From HGM13006 sp964518645 (GTDB taxonomy: Bacteria > Bacillota > Clostridia > Oscillospirales > Oscillospiraceae): DNA of 9,102 nucleotides. The stretch lies in NCBI GenBank assembly GCA_964518645.1, contig CAZFGL010000090.1, positions 1 through 9,102 on the forward strand, given 5' to 3'. Both the position numbers and the translations under genes were made by a program. Under the pieces are notes generated by a model. That model was not told the origin of the DNA and ran no database searches. It saw nothing but the letters and a program-made list of their open reading frames with translations. This document shows positions 1-6,640 of this stretch, piece by piece (within the stretch, counting starts at the first letter, position 1; each line of letters opens with the position of its first letter).

Positions 1-54
1 ACCTGTGACCCCCTGCTTGTAAGGCAGGTGCTCTCCCAGCTGAGCTATGCTCCC
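1..54 (-). tRNA. tRNA-Val (anticodon TAC), 3' part cut off by the window edge
   Basis: Read on the minus strand from position 54, the sequence begins with acceptor strand GGGAGCA, then the D-arm GCTCAGCTGGGAGAGC, then anticodon stem CCTGC/GCAGG around loop CTTACAA. Positions 34-36 of the loop are TAC, which decodes the valine codon GUA. The variable loop and the start of the T-stem follow. The T-loop and 3' acceptor strand lie outside the window. A consensus promoter sits just upstream. Confidence 0.93.
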
Positions 55-85
55 AGAAGCTGCTCGATTCGTAAGCAACGCAGAT

Positions 86-114
86 ATTATACTCAGAATA
101 GCGGGTTTTGTCAA
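86..114 (-). promoter_or_regulatory. Consensus sigma-A promoter of tRNA-Val
   Basis: On the minus strand TTGACA (114-109) and TATAAT (91-86) are separated by exactly 17 bases, a perfect match to the housekeeping consensus. Transcription would start near position 79, about 25 bases before the mature tRNA 5' end. Such a strong promoter fits a stable-RNA gene, and further tRNAs may follow off the left edge. Confidence 0.93.
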
Positions 115-146
115 GCACTTTTTTGAAGTTTTTCGAAATTATTTTT

Positions 147-184
147 AAAACAGGGAAAATGCCTGAAAATACAGGCATTTTCCC
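147..184 (-). terminator. Intrinsic terminator of the hslO operon
   Basis: Perfect 13-bp arms (153-165 and 172-184) enclose a 6-base loop. On the minus strand they are followed by TGTTTTAAAAAT. The hairpin lies 18 bases after the hslO stop codon and upstream of the tRNA-Val promoter, so it separates the two transcription units. The arms are A+T-rich at their base, so the same structure could also work from the plus strand. Confidence 0.88.
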
Positions 185-202
185 ACATTCAACCGAAAAC
201 GA

Positions 203-1084
203 TCACAGCGCATGATCCAAAAGCTGCTGAATATCTCCCGGGGTAAAGGTGTAAACGGTATCACAGAACTGGCAGTCCACATGGATGTCCTCACCATCGT
301 CAATGATGCTCTGCATCTCCTTTGCACCCAGACTGATGATGGTCTTTTCCACCCGTTCTCTGCTGCAATAGCACTTGTAGGAAATCGAGGTCGTCTCCAG
401 AATCTCCACATCCATCCCCACCAGCACCATCCGGATAATATCTTCCGGGGTTGCACCGGCCTTCAGAAGATCGGACACATTTCCTGCCGCCATTACCGCA
501 GACTCCAGCTGATCGATCAGCTCATCAGGGGCTCCGGGCAGAAGCTGAAGGAGATAACCGCCGGATACATCCACCGTCTGATCCCGGTTCAAAAGCACAC
601 CGAGGGCGCACACCGTAGGAACCTGCTCGCTCTCCACAAAATAGGATGCCACATCCTCTGCGATCTCGCCGCCCAGCAGTTCAACAGTGCCCACATAGGG
701 TTCCTTCATGTGCAGGTCACGGATCAGGGTCAGGGTACCATCACTGCCTACCGCAGCACCCACGTCCAGCTTTCCCTGATATTTCTCCATCAGTTCCACC
801 TGAGGATTCTCCACATATCCGCGGACATTTCCATCAGGGTCCGATGTTGCAAGGAGGGTTCCCAGAGGGCCGCCACCCTTAATGGTCAGGGTAACACTGC
901 CCTCATCGTTTTTCTGCATATTTCCAATCATACTGCATGCGGAAAGTACCCGCCCCAGCGCAGCAGTTGCCACCGCTGTGGTCTGATGGATCTCCCGTGC
1001 ACGGCGGACGATCTCTGTCGTCTCCACCGCAGTAATCTTCACAAAACCGTCCCGGGTCATAGCCCGAACAAGACAGTCGCCCAT
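203..1084 (-). CDS. hslO: Hsp33 redox-regulated chaperone (HslO)
   Basis: This 293-residue protein is the normal length for Hsp33, a cytoplasmic holdase activated by oxidative unfolding. In the family, four cysteines hold zinc when reduced and form disulfides under oxidants such as hypochlorite, which exposes the chaperone surface. All four are visible: CYC (Cys238, Cys240) and CQFC (Cys271, Cys274). The N-terminal substrate-binding domain includes the family-typical stretch IKGGGPLGTLLA at about 68-79. The ATG at 1084 lies 6 bases after the methyltransferase stop codon. Its Shine-Dalgarno AAAGGAA lies within the end of that gene, so the two are translated as an operon. It is the last gene of the unit and is followed by a strong terminator. 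Confidence 0.96.
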   Translation of the reverse strand: MGDCLVRAMTRDGFVKITAVETTEIVRRAREIHQTTAVATAALGRVLSACSMIGNMQKNDEGSVTLTIKGGGPLGTLLATSDPDGNVRGYVENPQVELMEKYQGKLDVGAAVGSDGTLTLIRDLHMKEPYVGTVELLGGEIAEDVASYFVESEQVPTVCALGVLLNRDQTVDVSGGYLLQLLPGAPDELIDQLESAVMAAGNVSDLLKAGATPEDIIRMVLVGMDVEILETTSISYKCYCSRERVEKTIISLGAKEMQSIIDDGEDIHVDCQFCDTVYTFTPGDIQQLLDHAL

Positions 1085-1090
1085 TCTAAA

Positions 1091-1831
1091 TCATTCCTTT
1101 CTCGCTGCTATAAACACCCGTTCATCCTGAGGGCCCGGTGCATCCATAGAGCGGTCGCCGTAAAACTGTATATCCGTAAATCCAGCCTGATACAGCTGCT
1201 GCCGGAGCCAGCGTAGCCGGTAGGCATACTCATAATGCTCTTCCCGCTCTCTTCTCCAGCGATCCTCCTCCCGGATGAAAATATCCATCCCGTAAAAGCA
1301 CTGATTCTCGTCCTCATCAAACTCCGTGCGCCAGATACAGACCACATCCTCATTTTCATCCATGAAGATCTGGCCATCAAATTCCATCAGCTTTTTTCTG
1401 GGGCGCACGTCAAATATCAGCACCCCGCCGGGACGGAGTGCCTCGGAAAAGCATTGCAGCGCAGAAACCCCATCCCAGGGATTCACCAGATAATTAAAGC
1501 TGTCCAGCATGCACACCAGGGCATCCACCGGTTCTTCCAGCTGAAAATCCGCCATGTCTCCCTGCTGAAAATCAGGCGTCTGTTCCATCCCCTGCCCTTT
1601 TTCCTGGGCGCGACGGATCATATCCGCGCTGAGATCCATTCCCCGGCATTTGATCCCATGCTCCGCAAACAGAAAGCTGAGACTGCCGGTACCGCAGGCC
1701 ATATCCAGAACGGACTTCGGATCCACCCCGTTTTTGTCCATCAATTTACGGAGATAGACGTACAGCCCGGGATAATCCACATCCCGGGTCAGGCTGTCAT
1801 ACCATGCCGCCAGAGGGCCGTAGGAGTTCAT
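1091..1831 (-). CDS. Class I SAM-dependent methyltransferase (YqeM-like)
   Basis: A 246-residue soluble protein with the Rossmann-fold methyltransferase pattern. Motif I is VLDMACGTGS (residues 41-50), which binds SAM. The acidic end of strand 2 is in GMDLSADMI (64-72), QQGDMADFQ follows at 89-97, and ALRPGGVLIFDV (131-142) is typical of strand 5. The opening YGPLAAWYDSLTRD is common in the YqeM group, whose substrate I do not know. The C-terminal half carries many charged and aromatic residues (EDRWRREREEHYEYAYR) that may form the substrate cap. The start codon overlaps the stop of the upstream regulator gene as ATGA, so translation is probably coupled. I infer a small-molecule or protein substrate but cannot name it. 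Confidence 0.88.
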   Translation of the reverse strand: MNSYGPLAAWYDSLTRDVDYPGLYVYLRKLMDKNGVDPKSVLDMACGTGSLSFLFAEHGIKCRGMDLSADMIRRAQEKGQGMEQTPDFQQGDMADFQLEEPVDALVCMLDSFNYLVNPWDGVSALQCFSEALRPGGVLIFDVRPRKKLMEFDGQIFMDENEDVVCIWRTEFDEDENQCFYGMDIFIREEDRWRREREEHYEYAYRLRWLRQQLYQAGFTDIQFYGDRSMDAPGPQDERVFIAARKE

Positions 1832-2124
1832 TCGTCCTCACCCATTCGATCCAGAATGATCCGGTATCCGCCGGCGCCGTAGTTCAGTGCCCGCTTTACG
1901 CGACTCACGGTTGCGCTGCTTACACCGGTCTTTTCCAGAACGTCGTTATAGATACACCCCTTATCCAGAAGTGTCGCAACCTCAAAACGCTGTTCCATCG
2001 CCATCTGCTCAGAGACTGTGCAAAGATCCGAGAAAAACGCGTAGCACTCCTCCGGGGTTTTTAACTTCAGAAGCGCCTCATATAGCAGAGCTTCCCGATC
2101 GCTGCCTTTGCCGTGACTGTTCAT
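1828..2124 (-). CDS. YerC/YecD-family TrpR-like regulator
   Basis: A 98-residue, all-helical protein. The region EECYAFFSDLCTVSEQMAMEQR and the helix-turn-helix at about residues 54-79 (CIYNDVLEKTGVSSATVSRV) are the hallmarks of the YerC/YecD group, which is related to the tryptophan repressor TrpR. ATVSRVKRALNYG is the recognition helix and the conserved segment after it. The ligand and targets of this family are unknown to me. I chose the ATG at 2124 because GAGG/GCGAGG sequences lie upstream of it. An in-frame ATG at 2142 would add six residues but has no ribosome binding site. The gene is first in an operon with the methyltransferase (ATGA overlap) and hslO, and may control its own operon. 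Confidence 0.9.
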   Translation of the reverse strand: MNSHGKGSDREALLYEALLKLKTPEECYAFFSDLCTVSEQMAMEQRFEVATLLDKGCIYNDVLEKTGVSSATVSRVKRALNYGAGGYRIILDRMGEDE

Positions 2125-2158
2125 AGACCTCAAACCTCGCATTCTTTTATTTGTTTAT

Positions 2159-2187
2159 ATATTACCAAACTGAATTATGAAAGTAAA
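2159..2187 (-). promoter_or_regulatory. Likely promoter of the yerC-like/methyltransferase/hslO operon
   Basis: On the minus strand TTTACT (2187-2182) and TAATAT (2164-2159) are 17 bases apart, each matching the consensus at four of six positions. The region is A+T-rich and lies about 35 bases upstream of the regulator start. A loose repeat of GAAATT and AATTTC just upstream (about 2190-2212) could be an operator but is imperfect. Confidence 0.55.
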
Positions 2188-2229
2188 GGCCGAAATTCCC
2201 CCGGCTGAAATTTCCTCCCCACACAGCAA

Positions 2230-2255
2230 AGAACTGCCCCCGCAGGAGCAGTTCT
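2230..2255 (-). terminator. Terminator of the tsaE-tsaB-upp operon
   Basis: On the minus strand AGAACTGCTCC pairs with GGGGGCAGTTCT around a TGCG loop, giving an 11-bp stem with one G-U pair. It starts about 10 bases after the upp stop codon. The downstream U-run (TTCTTTGCTG) is short, so termination may be incomplete and allow some read-through into the next unit. Confidence 0.75.
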
Positions 2256-2265
2256 GAAAAGTCTG

Positions 2266-2895
2266 TTACTTTGTGCCGAAAATACGGTCGCCGGCATCGC
2301 CCAGACCGGGAACGATGTACTTGTGCTCATTCAGGCGCTCATCCATGCATGCCACATACAGCTCTACATCGGGATGCTCCCGCTGTACGGTCTCAACGCC
2401 CTCAGGGCAGCCAATGATGTTCATCAGCTTTATATTTTTGCAGCCGTAGCCCTTCAGGAAGGTAATTGCAGCAGCAGCGCTGCCGCCGGTGGCCAGCATG
2501 GGGTCCACCACCAGAACTTCACGCTCGGAAATATCGGGCGGCATCTTGCAGTAGTATTCCACAGGGTTATGGGTCTCCGGATCACGATACAGACCGATGT
2601 GGCCAACCTTTGCAGACGGGATCAGGTCAATGATGGTATCGACCATGCCCAGACCCGCACGAAGAATCGGAACGATCGCCAGCTTTTTGCCAGCCAGACG
2701 CTTAAAGGTGCCCACAGCAACAGGAGTCTCGATCTCCACATCCTCCAAAGGAAGGTCACGGGTTGCCTCGTAGCACATCAGCGCAGCGATTTCACCTACG
2801 ATTTCACGGAACTCCTTAACACCGGTATTTTTGTCACGCAGAATGGATACCTTATGCTGGATCAAGGGATGATCCAGAACATGCAGCTGAGCCAT
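2266..2895 (-). CDS. upp: Uracil phosphoribosyltransferase (Upp)
   Basis: This 209-residue cytoplasmic enzyme converts uracil and PRPP to UMP in pyrimidine salvage. It has the normal length for Upp. The PRPP-binding loop is VLVVDPMLATGGSA (residues 127-140), and the family's uracil-binding C-terminal segment is YIVPGLGDAGDR (193-204). PILRAGLGM (76-84) is also strongly conserved. The ATG at 2895 has a good Shine-Dalgarno site (AAAGGGGA) and lies 18 bases after the tsaB stop codon, which makes upp the last gene of a tsaE-tsaB-upp operon. No promoter or attenuator is visible directly upstream, so pyrimidine control by a PyrR-type leader at this site looks unlikely. The 3' end is marked by a hairpin terminator. 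Confidence 0.97.
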   Translation of the reverse strand: MAQLHVLDHPLIQHKVSILRDKNTGVKEFREIVGEIAALMCYEATRDLPLEDVEIETPVAVGTFKRLAGKKLAIVPILRAGLGMVDTIIDLIPSAKVGHIGLYRDPETHNPVEYYCKMPPDISEREVLVVDPMLATGGSAAAAITFLKGYGCKNIKLMNIIGCPEGVETVQREHPDVELYVACMDERLNEHKYIVPGLGDAGDRIFGTK

Positions 2896-2913
2896 TTTTC
2901 AGTCCCCTTTCGA

Positions 2914-3609
2914 TTATTTCAATTTTTCAAGCCGTTCCCGCTCCGCCTGACTGAGCCGGAGATAATTAGGGGTAATCTCCTGTGCAGTGGTAAGTTCTCC
3001 TGCCTGTGCCATGACATAAGCCGCCATCGCAACACCGGAAGCCCGCTGCATCTCAAGAAACTGGGGCGGATAAACCAGATCCAGCTCATCTTTCAAGGTA
3101 TTATAGCACAGTTTTGCGCCGTCTCCAACTAAAAAAATCTTTTTTTTGCAGGTTTCCAGTTCTTTTTTTAAATCTTCCAGAGAAACGGCCCGATCCTCAG
3201 TCAGCCGTGTCAGGTTTTTCCCGTCCGACTCAAACAGCGCATTATATACCTGCTGCCGACGGGCATCCATCACCGGACAGATAACTCCTTCCATGTGCGC
3301 CATCTGTGTGGCCATCCCCAACAGCGTGCTCACACCGCAGACCGGCTTCTCCGCCGCCCACGCCAGCCCCTTGGCCGCCGCCACACCGATCCGCACGCCG
3401 GTAAAGCTGCCGGGGCCCTTTGCCACCGCAACAACATCCAGATCCCCCGGGGCAAGGTCGCAATCCTTCAAAAGAGACTGTGCCATGGGCATCAGCGTGG
3501 CCGAATGGGTCTTTCCGCTGTGCTGAAAGCACTCACCCAGCAGTATTCCATCCTCCATCAGCGCCACAGAGGCCGCCTTTGCAGAGGATTCAAAAGCTAA
3601 GATCCGCAA
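2914..3609 (-). CDS. tsaB: tRNA t6A synthesis protein TsaB (YeaZ), TTG start
   Basis: A 231-residue ASKHA-fold protein. TsaB is a non-catalytic partner of TsaD and TsaE in making threonylcarbamoyl-adenosine at position 37 of ANN-decoding tRNAs. The N-terminus RILAFESSAKAASVAL, the segment KGPGSFTGVRIG (64-75) and MDARRQQVYNALF (114-126) are typical. The start is a TTG at 3609, preceded by a strong AGGAGG site. No ATG would retain the conserved RILAFESS strand. The gene begins 20 bases inside the end of tsaE, so the two are probably translationally coupled. Neither tsaD nor rimI, common neighbours in Bacillota, is in this window. Unusual homopolymer tracts (A8 and T7) occur around residues 155-160. 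Confidence 0.95.
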   Translation of the reverse strand: MRILAFESSAKAASVALMEDGILLGECFQHSGKTHSATLMPMAQSLLKDCDLAPGDLDVVAVAKGPGSFTGVRIGVAAAKGLAWAAEKPVCGVSTLLGMATQMAHMEGVICPVMDARRQQVYNALFESDGKNLTRLTEDRAVSLEDLKKELETCKKKIFLVGDGAKLCYNTLKDELDLVYPPQFLEMQRASGVAMAAYVMAQAGELTTAQEITPNYLRLSQAERERLEKLK

Positions 3610-4030
3610 TGTCTTCTCCTCCTGTAATGGTTATGATTCTCCCCTCCGGGTTCTCTGCATCCTTCCGGATGTCAATCACCACTGCGCCTTCCAGTGCATC
3701 CTCTACCCGCTCCGACCACTCCACAGCGATCACACCGCCCCGGGTCAGATAATCCTCCCAGCCGATGTCGAACAGATCTTCCGAGGACTCCAGCCGGTAC
3801 ATATCAAAATGGATCAGGGGAATCCGTCCTTCGTATTCATTGACAATATTATAGGTAGGGCTGGTGATCCTGTCCTGAATTCCAAGTCCCCGGGCAAGCC
3901 CCCGGGTGAAGGCAGTCTTCCCTGCCCCAAGATCCCCATAATATGCGATAATGGTGCCGGGCTTCACCCGCTCCCCCAGCGCCGCACCGAGACGTTCCGT
4001 TTCCTGTTCGTTTCCGGTATAAAACTGCAT
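3590..4030 (-). CDS. tsaE: tRNA t6A synthesis ATPase TsaE (YjeE)
   Basis: A 146-residue P-loop ATPase. TsaE resets or regulates the TsaB-TsaD complex during t6A37 synthesis. The Walker A motif is GDLGAGKT (residues 32-39). Other family landmarks are ITSPTYNIVNEY (55-66), HFDMYRL (74-80), DIGWEDYL (88-95) and VEWSERV (103-109). The length is normal for the family. The ATG at 4030 has a GGGAG Shine-Dalgarno site 8-9 bases upstream. It is the first gene of the tsaE-tsaB-upp operon, and its 3' end overlaps the tsaB start by 20 bases. An extended -10 promoter lies about 30 bases upstream, back to back with that of rodA. Confidence 0.96.
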   Translation of the reverse strand: MQFYTGNEQETERLGAALGERVKPGTIIAYYGDLGAGKTAFTRGLARGLGIQDRITSPTYNIVNEYEGRIPLIHFDMYRLESSEDLFDIGWEDYLTRGGVIAVEWSERVEDALEGAVVIDIRKDAENPEGRIITITGGEDIADLSF

Positions 4031-4061
4031 ATTTCATTCTCCCGCATTTATATTTCACGTT

Positions 4062-4090
4062 ATTATAGCACACCCGGCAGGAAAAAGGAA
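4062..4090 (-). promoter_or_regulatory. Extended -10 promoter of tsaE-tsaB-upp
   Basis: On the minus strand TGCTATAAT provides a perfect -10 (4067-4062) with the extended TG element. The spaced -35 position (4090-4085, TTCCTT) is weak, as is common for extended -10 promoters. The predicted start near 4055 gives a leader of about 25 bases. Confidence 0.75.
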
Positions 4091-4100
4091 AATCTTTTTA

Positions 4101-4129
4101 TTTACTTCCCCCAAAGAAAATGATAAAAT
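4101..4129 (+). promoter_or_regulatory. Promoter of rodA
   Basis: TTTACT (4101-4106) and TAAAAT (4124-4129) are 17 bases apart on the plus strand, and TGA precedes the -10. The start would fall near 4136, about 30 bases before the rodA ATG. The leader holds the Shine-Dalgarno site AAAGGAG (4153-4159) and no visible riboswitch. Confidence 0.7.
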
Positions 4130-4165
4130 GACTAAAACACCTGTTTTTCCTGAAAGGAGCGAAAA

Positions 4166-5314
4166 ATGCTCAATCTAGCAAAAAAGTTTTTCTCCCGAAC
4201 CGACTGGGTACTGCTGGCACTGTGTCTGACCGCATCCATCTTCGGTATCGTGGTTATCGCCAGTGCTACGGCCATCAAGGGTTCTGACAGCTATGTCACA
4301 AAACAGATCGTCGCACTGGTTTTGGGTCTGTTCCTGTATGTCTTCATTTCCTTCGTGGATATGGAGGTTCTCGGTGAGCATCAGCTGATGCTTTCCGTGT
4401 TCGCTGCCCTGTTTCTCGCCTCCCTTTATCCCTTCGGCATCGACGGTGGCACCGGAAACAAGAGCTGGCTCCAGATCCCCGGCATTCCCTTTATGATCCA
4501 GCCCGCCGAGTACTGTAAGATCATCTATATTATCGTCATTTCCCGAATCATGTCCATTTACCGGGAACGTATCAACTCCTTCAGCTGCGTTTCCAGAATC
4601 ATGCTGGTCTCCGCAGTCTTTCTGGGACTGATCGTTGTGGTATCCAAGGACGCAGGCGTTGCACTGATCTATGTATTCGCATTTATTATTATGGCTCTGG
4701 CCGGTGGCTTCAGTTTTATCTGGTTTGGCGTCGCCGGAACAGGCCTGGCTGTACTGATCCCCATTCTCTGGTCCTCCGGCATCATCCGTGACGACCAGAA
4801 GGTTCGCATCATGGTACTCTTTGACGAAACCATTGACCCCCTCGGAACCTCCACCCGTTACCAGACCTACCACTCCCTGAACGCCATCTCCGGTGGCAGC
4901 TTTACCGGTCAGGGGCTTTTTAACGGCACCCAGACTCAGGCCGGAAATATTCCCGAACAGCACACCGACCTGATCTTCGCCGTCATTGGCGAGGAGCTGG
5001 GCTTTGCCGGGTGCATTCTCTGTATCGCATTGCTGGTGGCCATCATTCTGAGAATTCTTTATGTAGGCAATCACTCCCAGAGTTACTTCTACCGGATGAT
5101 CTGTGTAGGCATCGCCGGCACGCTGATTTTCCAGATCATGATCAACATCGGCATGTGCCTGGGTATGATGCCCGTCATCGGTGTCACCCTGCCCTTTATC
5201 AGCTACGGTGGCTCTTCCATCCTGTCTCTGTTTATCGCCATGGGCGTGATCTCCAGCGTCAGGCTTCACCCCTCCCCGGACACCCGACAGCGATATGTCT
5301 CCCTTCCCATATGA
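4166..5314 (+). CDS. rodA: SEDS peptidoglycan glycosyltransferase, RodA type
   Basis: A 382-residue polytopic membrane protein of the FtsW/RodA/SpoVE family, which polymerises lipid II into glycan strands together with a class B penicillin-binding protein. About ten hydrophobic segments are visible, beginning at residues 14-36. Family signatures are NKSWLQIPGIPFMIQPAEYCKI (98-119, split here only by its length), GGSFTGQGLFNGTQ (243-256), NIPEQHTDLIFAVIGEELG (261-279) and MPVIGVTLPFISYGGSS (335-351). Asp268 in HTDLIF corresponds, from memory of the family, to the aspartate needed for polymerase activity. The motif AYCKI-like EYCKI replaces the usual EFxKI. The RodA assignment over FtsW or SpoVE rests on short tails and overall similarity; no PBP gene is adjacent. 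It has its own promoter and terminator, so it is probably monocistronic. Confidence 0.9.
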   Translation: MLNLAKKFFSRTDWVLLALCLTASIFGIVVIASATAIKGSDSYVTKQIVALVLGLFLYVFISFVDMEVLGEHQLMLSVFAALFLASLYPFGIDGGTGNKSWLQIPGIPFMIQPAEYCKIIYIIVISRIMSIYRERINSFSCVSRIMLVSAVFLGLIVVVSKDAGVALIYVFAFIIMALAGGFSFIWFGVAGTGLAVLIPILWSSGIIRDDQKVRIMVLFDETIDPLGTSTRYQTYHSLNAISGGSFTGQGLFNGTQTQAGNIPEQHTDLIFAVIGEELGFAGCILCIALLVAIILRILYVGNHSQSYFYRMICVGIAGTLIFQIMINIGMCLGMMPVIGVTLPFISYGGSSILSLFIAMGVISSVRLHPSPDTRQRYVSLPI

Positions 5315-5321
5315 TTTCCCC

Positions 5322-5351
5322 GTCATGCCGCGAAAGCGGCATGACTTTTTT
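5322..5351 (+). terminator. Intrinsic terminator of rodA
   Basis: A perfect 10-bp stem (GTCATGCCGC with GCGGCATGAC) is closed by a stable GAAA tetraloop and followed by six T residues. It begins 8 bases after the rodA stop codon. Confidence 0.96.
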
Positions 5352-5419
5352 CTATCCTCAGGAATAATTTTTCTGCCCCGGCAAACAATACCTCTGCAAC
5401 AATAATTGGAGGTTATGTT

Positions 5420-6640
5420 ATGAAACACATGTATCAGCGATTCATGCTTACACTGATCGTTCTTTCACTTTTTGCCATTCCCGCAGTCGCCGGGGATATT
5501 CAGCTTGCCCCCGGAGAGGTGTACTGCTTCCAGCAGGAAGAGCTGGCACAGGACAGCGACGGAATTCTGATTACCGCGGTACCTTCGGATTCCCTCGGCA
5601 GGCTCAAACTGGGCAGCCGCACCATCCGCGCCGGAGATGTGCTCACCTGCGCAAGCTTGAATGATCTCACTTTCCTCAGTACCGAAAACGGCGGAGGAGA
5701 CGGGGTTATTTCCTGTATCCGCATTACCGACACCGCCCTGTCCGGTGACAGCGAAATGACCATCCGGATTGGCCCGGACAGGGATCTCCCCCCAATTGCA
5801 GAGGATCAGACCTTCGAGACCTATAAAAATATTCCCGGCGAGATCACCCTGAACGCCTCAGACCCGGAAGATCAGCCCATCACCATCAATATTGTAAAAC
5901 AGCCCCGTCGGGGAATGGTCACCGTAAATCAATCCGGAACCATCACCTATACCCCCGAGAAAAACAAGGTCGGAAAGGATGCCTTTGTCTACACCGTCAC
6001 AGACCCTGCCGGGAACACCTCCCCTGAGGCCACTGTACGGATCACCATTGCAAAGCCCACCCATAAGGATGTCTACGCAGATCTGGAAAACGATCCTGTT
6101 CTGCTGGCCGCCACATGGCTCCGGGAAACCGGTGCCTACAGCGGAGAGACTGTCGCCGGCCACAGTCTGTTTCAGCCGGACGAGACACTGAGCAGGGGCG
6201 AGTTTATCGCCATGTGCGTCAGCCTCACCACAGAGGAACGTCCGGATGCCCTTACTGCAGGATTTGCCGATGACATGTCCACCCCCAGCTGGATCAGCCC
6301 CTATGTTGCCGAGGCCGTAAAATGTGGCTATCTCTCCGGTATTCCCACCGGGGAGGGGCTGGCACTGCTGGCCAATCAGGACATCACCCGGGGCGAGGCT
6401 GCCGTCATCGTCAGCGGCATGCTGAATCTTCCCGAGGCAGACAGTCAAACTGTCCTGTCCTCCAATGATGCACTCCCCGCCTGGGCCGCCGCCTCTGTCG
6501 GTGCCACACTGGAAGCCGGTGTATTTGACGCAACAGAAACAGACATGCTGCTGACCCGCCGGGAAGCCGCATCTCTTCTCTATAACGCATACCACCTGGC
6601 AGGAAGTCAGGACACTTCCCTGCTCTCCTGGGCAAAATAA
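5420..6640 (+). CDS. Secreted SLH-repeat protein with a cadherin-like domain
   Basis: A 406-residue exported protein. Residues 1-24 form a signal peptide ending in PAVA-G. Residues 25-120 are a beta-rich region without a firm family match. Residues 124-212 form a cadherin-like/Big-type repeat, with PPIAEDQTF at its start, the ASDPEDQPI calcium-site-like motif, GTITYTPEKNKVGKDAF and YTVTDPAGN. Three SLH-like repeats follow (about 215-275, 280-338, 345-395), each ending near a TRGE/SRGE/TRREA motif. SLH domains usually bind pyruvylated wall polysaccharide, so the protein is probably held on the outer wall surface. Start ATG 5420 has a GGAGG site 7 bases upstream. I see no convincing promoter in 5352-5407. 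Its partner or ligand is unknown. The second SLH repeat is relatively degenerate. Confidence 0.88.
   Translation: MKHMYQRFMLTLIVLSLFAIPAVAGDIQLAPGEVYCFQQEELAQDSDGILITAVPSDSLGRLKLGSRTIRAGDVLTCASLNDLTFLSTENGGGDGVISCIRITDTALSGDSEMTIRIGPDRDLPPIAEDQTFETYKNIPGEITLNASDPEDQPITINIVKQPRRGMVTVNQSGTITYTPEKNKVGKDAFVYTVTDPAGNTSPEATVRITIAKPTHKDVYADLENDPVLLAATWLRETGAYSGETVAGHSLFQPDETLSRGEFIAMCVSLTTEERPDALTAGFADDMSTPSWISPYVAEAVKCGYLSGIPTGEGLALLANQDITRGEAAVIVSGMLNLPEADSQTVLSSNDALPAWAAASVGATLEAGVFDATETDMLLTRREAASLLYNAYHLAGSQDTSLLSWAK

Noticed and set aside
212..1216. A 334-codon plus-strand open frame across hslO
   Set aside because: It lies antisense to the confident hslO gene, has no family signature (H-, Q- and L-rich), and runs across the hslO start and the end of the methyltransferase gene.
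2190..2225. Imperfect GAAATT/AATTTC repeats upstream of the yerC-like gene as an operator
   Set aside because: The arms are short and A+T-rich, and the flanks do not pair well; chance is a fair explanation.
4175..5428. A 417-codon open frame antisense to rodA on the minus strand
   Set aside because: It mirrors rodA almost exactly, has a product full of D/G/H/Q without any recognisable domain, and has no ribosome binding site. It is a by-product of rodA codon bias.
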